From assembly GCA_000739535.1 (NCBI GenBank), contig DF820474.1, forward strand, positions 147,242-211,241: a DNA stretch of 64,000 nt, read 5' to 3'. Positions 61,899 through 64,000 of the stretch are shown piece after piece. The notes beneath the pieces are model-generated. The model ran no database searches. It was not told the DNA's origin and worked only from the letters and a program-made list of their open reading frames with translations. The stretch is from Candidatus Vecturithrix granuli. Lineage in GTDB: Bacteria; Moduliflexota; Moduliflexia; Moduliflexales; Moduliflexaceae. Within the stretch, counting starts at the first letter, position 1. Every line of letters starts with the position of its first letter. The position numbers and the translations under genes are program-made.

Positions 61899-63084
61899 TA
61901 CGCAACCTCCTTCTCATAATAAGGGAAGATCAGCTCAAAATACAGAACAGCAACTGTCAATCAAGCAGCTTACTCACAAATATAATGCCCTTGTCGCCTA
62001 TTGCAATACACTCAAGCAAGACAATACTGACCTTCGGGAGGAGGTTGAAGAATTCAATCAGAAACTGATTGAATGTGAAAAAGAACTCCGGGATTCCAGA
62101 GATCGTGAACACGCCATCTTATCGCTGCTTGAACAAATGCGATGCGAAGAGCAGCGCATTCCCCTCTTTCAAGCACGCAATGCCATTGCATCTCGATTTT
62201 CAGCACAATATGCCGATTTATTAACCCGTTTGCACCTCGAAGACGAACAAGAACAGGCTAAGCAAGATATTTCAGCGTTAAATGTCTGGCTTGCAACCCG
62301 CAATCAATTTGTCACCAAATTCATCGGCTATTACACGCGGAAACGTGATCGTGTGCTTGTCATTCCCGAATATCCCGTGCTCAAACAATTGCTCTCCATT
62401 GGTCTGCTACCAGACATCATTATTACTGGTGCGTACGATTTTGGCCTTGATGATCCAAACCATACCGCCTTTTCTCGCTTTCTTGATCAAGTCTTCCAGC
62501 ATACCCAGGAACCTCTTGAGCCACAAGAATTTTTTATCATCACGCTTTCATCCTCAATACCCGCCCAGCCCTGCATGATGAACACCCATGGTCATCATTA
62601 CGCCCGGCATGAATTCATTTCTAAATTTCGCGGATTGCAGATTACCATTTCCGAAGTCCGGTTTTTCCTTGAAATGCGGCGCTGCCAAAAAGATATTATG
62701 GCAGCGGAAATCACGTGCTCCATTCATTCTATGGGCGATGTGGCCCGCATCATGATGCAAATTCAGCAACACCACCACACCGGATTGCTCATTGTCTTGA
62801 GCAGCGATACTCCAACTGATGTCAGATGGGCATTTCAATTATTCTTTTTGCACGGGAAATTAGTAAAAACTGAACATACATTGGAGTCTTCGGTACTTTT
62901 TTTTGATGAAGTCGAGGAAAGACCTATTGAAAAGATGTTTACTCTGTCTTCCTTTAACAGCAAATACCGTTTAAATACGCCCGCTCAACTCTATTTCTTT
63001 ACATTGCACCAACACGCCATTCTCCGAGAACTTCTGCGTCAAGAGAATTCTTCTTCCTCTGCTTTATATGCGGATGAAGAATGA
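61885..63084 (+). CDS. Coiled-coil protein with possible PATAN-like C-terminal domain
   Basis: A 399-residue soluble protein. Residues 20-100 are a coiled coil (NALVAYCNTLKQDNTDLREEVEEFNQKLIECEKEL). The central part has a receiver-like alpha/beta flavour (DRVLVIPEYPVLKQLLSIGLLPDIIITGAYDF; compare phospho-acceptor positions), but I do not see a complete active site. Residues 275-330 (ITCSIHSMGDVARIMMQIQQHHHTGLLIVLSSD, then QLFFLHGKLVKTEH) resemble the PATAN/DUF4388 pattern of regulatory proteins. Translation is probably coupled to the MurG-like gene because the ATG lies before its stop. Function unknown; a regulator of surface polysaccharide or motility is a guess. Confidence 0.65.
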   Translation: MTERNTQPPSHNKGRSAQNTEQQLSIKQLTHKYNALVAYCNTLKQDNTDLREEVEEFNQKLIECEKELRDSRDREHAILSLLEQMRCEEQRIPLFQARNAIASRFSAQYADLLTRLHLEDEQEQAKQDISALNVWLATRNQFVTKFIGYYTRKRDRVLVIPEYPVLKQLLSIGLLPDIIITGAYDFGLDDPNHTAFSRFLDQVFQHTQEPLEPQEFFIITLSSSIPAQPCMMNTHGHHYARHEFISKFRGLQITISEVRFFLEMRRCQKDIMAAEITCSIHSMGDVARIMMQIQQHHHTGLLIVLSSDTPTDVRWAFQLFFLHGKLVKTEHTLESSVLFFDEVEERPIEKMFTLSSFNSKYRLNTPAQLYFFTLHQHAILRELLRQENSSSSALYADEE

Positions 63085-63093
63085 CGATACTCT

Positions 63094-63426
63094 TCACTCC
63101 AACGTATTGTCAGATGTCTGTTCTTCATATTCCTCACGAGTGATAAACTGCCCACGCTGAATGGATTTCCCGGTGAGTCGTTTTTGCTGATCAAACTCCA
63201 AATCGAAAATAATTGTATTCCGGCAACGCGCGCCAATCAGTTCCTTATGAGCGCGATACGCCGGACCGCTATCCTCATAATTCATGATCAGATCAAATTG
63301 TTTATCAATCCGATTACGAAATTTCTCCTGACATTTCTCACATTGCGAATACATAAACACCGCTTCCGATGTTTCATCTTTTAGCTCTCTGCCTTTACCT
63401 GAAAATAATTTTTTTAAAAATTCCAT
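63094..63426 (-). CDS. Conserved small protein with a CxxC motif
   Basis: A 110-residue protein; family not named with certainty. Residues 25-40 hold FMYSQCEKCQEKFRNRID, a CxxC pair, probably metal-binding. AHKELIGARCRNTIIFDLEFD and GQFITREEYEEQ follow, motifs I recall from short conserved proteins in several phyla. AGGAGG lies 4 bases before the ATG at 63426, supporting expression. It is convergent with the coiled-coil gene, 9 bp apart. Confidence 0.7.
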   Translation of the reverse strand: MEFLKKLFSGKGRELKDETSEAVFMYSQCEKCQEKFRNRIDKQFDLIMNYEDSGPAYRAHKELIGARCRNTIIFDLEFDQQKRLTGKSIQRGQFITREEYEEQTSDNTLE

Positions 63427-63759
63427 AGTCCTCCTGATATTCCATCAGACCATCAAAAAAGTCAAGTTGTTCAAACGTGATAGGAGCACCAAAGTTCATC
63501 TTTGACCGTCAACACAAGGCATTGATACTCCTGCCCTTTGATGTCAACTTAACGACATAGTACTGTATTTTTTGTCTGTATGTTATAGAGACAGATTCGT
63601 AATTCGCGTCCAAGAATTTGTCAAACAAAAATCCTGTCAGATTATAGAAGAGAACAAAAGTTCCGCTTGACAACACAACCAGGGTACGATTCTATATGTC
63701 TGAATTTTTGATACACTCAATATGCATTAACCTTTTATGAGGCGAAGCGAAGAAAAACA
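63427..63759. other. Intergenic region before the FemAB-like gene
   Basis: Contains a degenerate AGGAG...CTCCT inverted repeat at 63482-63533, related to the element at 2691-2742, and a good TTGACA hexamer at 63667-63672. No gene seen. Confidence 0.45.
63667..63696 (+). promoter_or_regulatory. Candidate promoter of the FemAB-like gene
   Basis: A perfect TTGACA is followed after 18 bp by a weak -10 (TCTATA). It would start transcription about 55 bp before the ATG at 63760. Confidence 0.35.
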
Positions 63760-64000
63760 ATGAGTAATAAAACGCCAGAAATTCACGTCAAACAATTACA
63801 AAAAGGGCAAGAAACGCGATGGGATGCTTATGTGCAGAAAGCATCCCCTTTTGCCGTCTATCATTTGACTGCCTGGAAGCGAGTGATCGAAAATACATTT
63901 GGGCATCCTGTATTTTATCTGTATGCCTCGCACAATGACGATATTATCGGAGTGTTCCCACTTGTGTTTTTAAAAAGTGTGCTGTTTGGCAAGTTTTTGG
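63760..64000 (+). CDS. FemAB-like GNAT protein (partial, N-terminus)
   Basis: The first 80 residues are present; the gene runs off the window. The sequence RWDAYVQKASPFAVYHLTAWKRVIENTFGHPVFYLYA followed by IIGVFPLVFLKSVLFGKFL fits the N-terminal half of FemAB-type acyltransferases, in particular the group often associated with PEP-CTERM/exosortase and exopolysaccharide loci. Together with the MurG-like gene it suggests that a surface-polysaccharide region begins here. Confidence 0.75.
   Translation, partial: MSNKTPEIHVKQLQKGQETRWDAYVQKASPFAVYHLTAWKRVIENTFGHPVFYLYASHNDDIIGVFPLVFLKSVLFGKFL

Noticed and set aside
1-64000. tRNA, rRNA, prophage or complete insertion sequence
   Set aside because: No cloverleaf with a T-loop motif, no ribosomal RNA sequence, and no phage structural, integrase or transposase gene was seen on either strand.

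Overview
The window comes from a diderm (LPS-bearing) bacterium with moderate GC content. Evidence for an outer membrane is lpxC, a C-terminal-Phe beta-barrel protein and lipoprotein/signal-peptide genes. MurJ, a MurG-like transferase, a YtxJ-like thiol protein, a chemotaxis receptor and a pseudopilin are also present. Intergenic DNA is crowded with palindromic and MITE-like repeats. Together with a diversity-generating retroelement cassette and a TIR/MoxR/vWA locus, this fits the large-genome, often multicellular or filamentous environmental bacteria. A Modulibacteria (KSB3)-like lineage is my best guess, but it rests on memory and is not shown by the sequence.

Layout. 0-2.1 kb (minus): an FAD amine oxidoreductase followed by a truncated sodium:solute symporter. 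2.7-5 kb (plus): asd and an aspartate kinase. 5-11.2 kb (minus): NifU, a secreted protein of unknown function, RimO, a response-regulator/kinase hybrid and a lipoprotein. 11.2-15.6 kb (minus): a complete Fe(III)-type ABC importer. 15.8-22.4 kb (minus): a PepD-like dipeptidase, mannose-1-phosphate guanylyltransferase, a very acidic small protein, IspH and UvrB, with several repeats between them. 23-29.2 kb: the accessory island. 29.6-31.4 kb (plus): a ferritin-like protein and a second asd. 31.5-37 kb (minus): a C_GCAxxG_C_C protein, an M42 peptidase, glycogen phosphorylase and an outer-membrane barrel. 37.4-40.6 kb: a group-2-like sigma factor, a phosphoesterase, a GNAT and an alpha/beta hydrolase. 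40.6-48 kb: MurJ, YtxJ-like, an MBL-fold protein, GalU, LpxC and an oligopeptide-type binding protein. 48.9-64 kb: a membrane glycosyltransferase, an AtuA-like protein, two MscS-type channels, CorA, a pseudopilin, a chemoreceptor, a MurG-like transferase with a coiled-coil partner, and the start of a FemAB-like gene.

The main discovery is at 23.9-29.2 kb on the minus strand. A TIR protein, a MoxR AAA+ ATPase, a vWA protein and a DUF1566 (C-type-lectin-like) protein lie in one co-directional cluster. The last 105 bp of the DUF1566 gene (24379-24483) are matched 489 bp downstream by a near-copy (23890-23994) that is rich in AAC/AAT codons. Thirteen positions differ, and 12 of these are adenines of the downstream copy on the coding strand: 12 of its 30 adenines are changed, against 1 of its 75 other bases. 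This is the signature of a diversity-generating retroelement (template repeat and variable repeat). No reverse transcriptase lies in the window, so the enzyme must act in trans or has been lost. The locus therefore looks like a hypervariable sensor coupled to a MoxR-vWA switch and a TIR effector, that is, a defence or self-recognition system with adaptive diversification.

A second theme is repeat biology. At least eight families of inverted repeats occupy the intergenic gaps, including gaps inside operons. Several have flanking direct repeats that suggest transposition.
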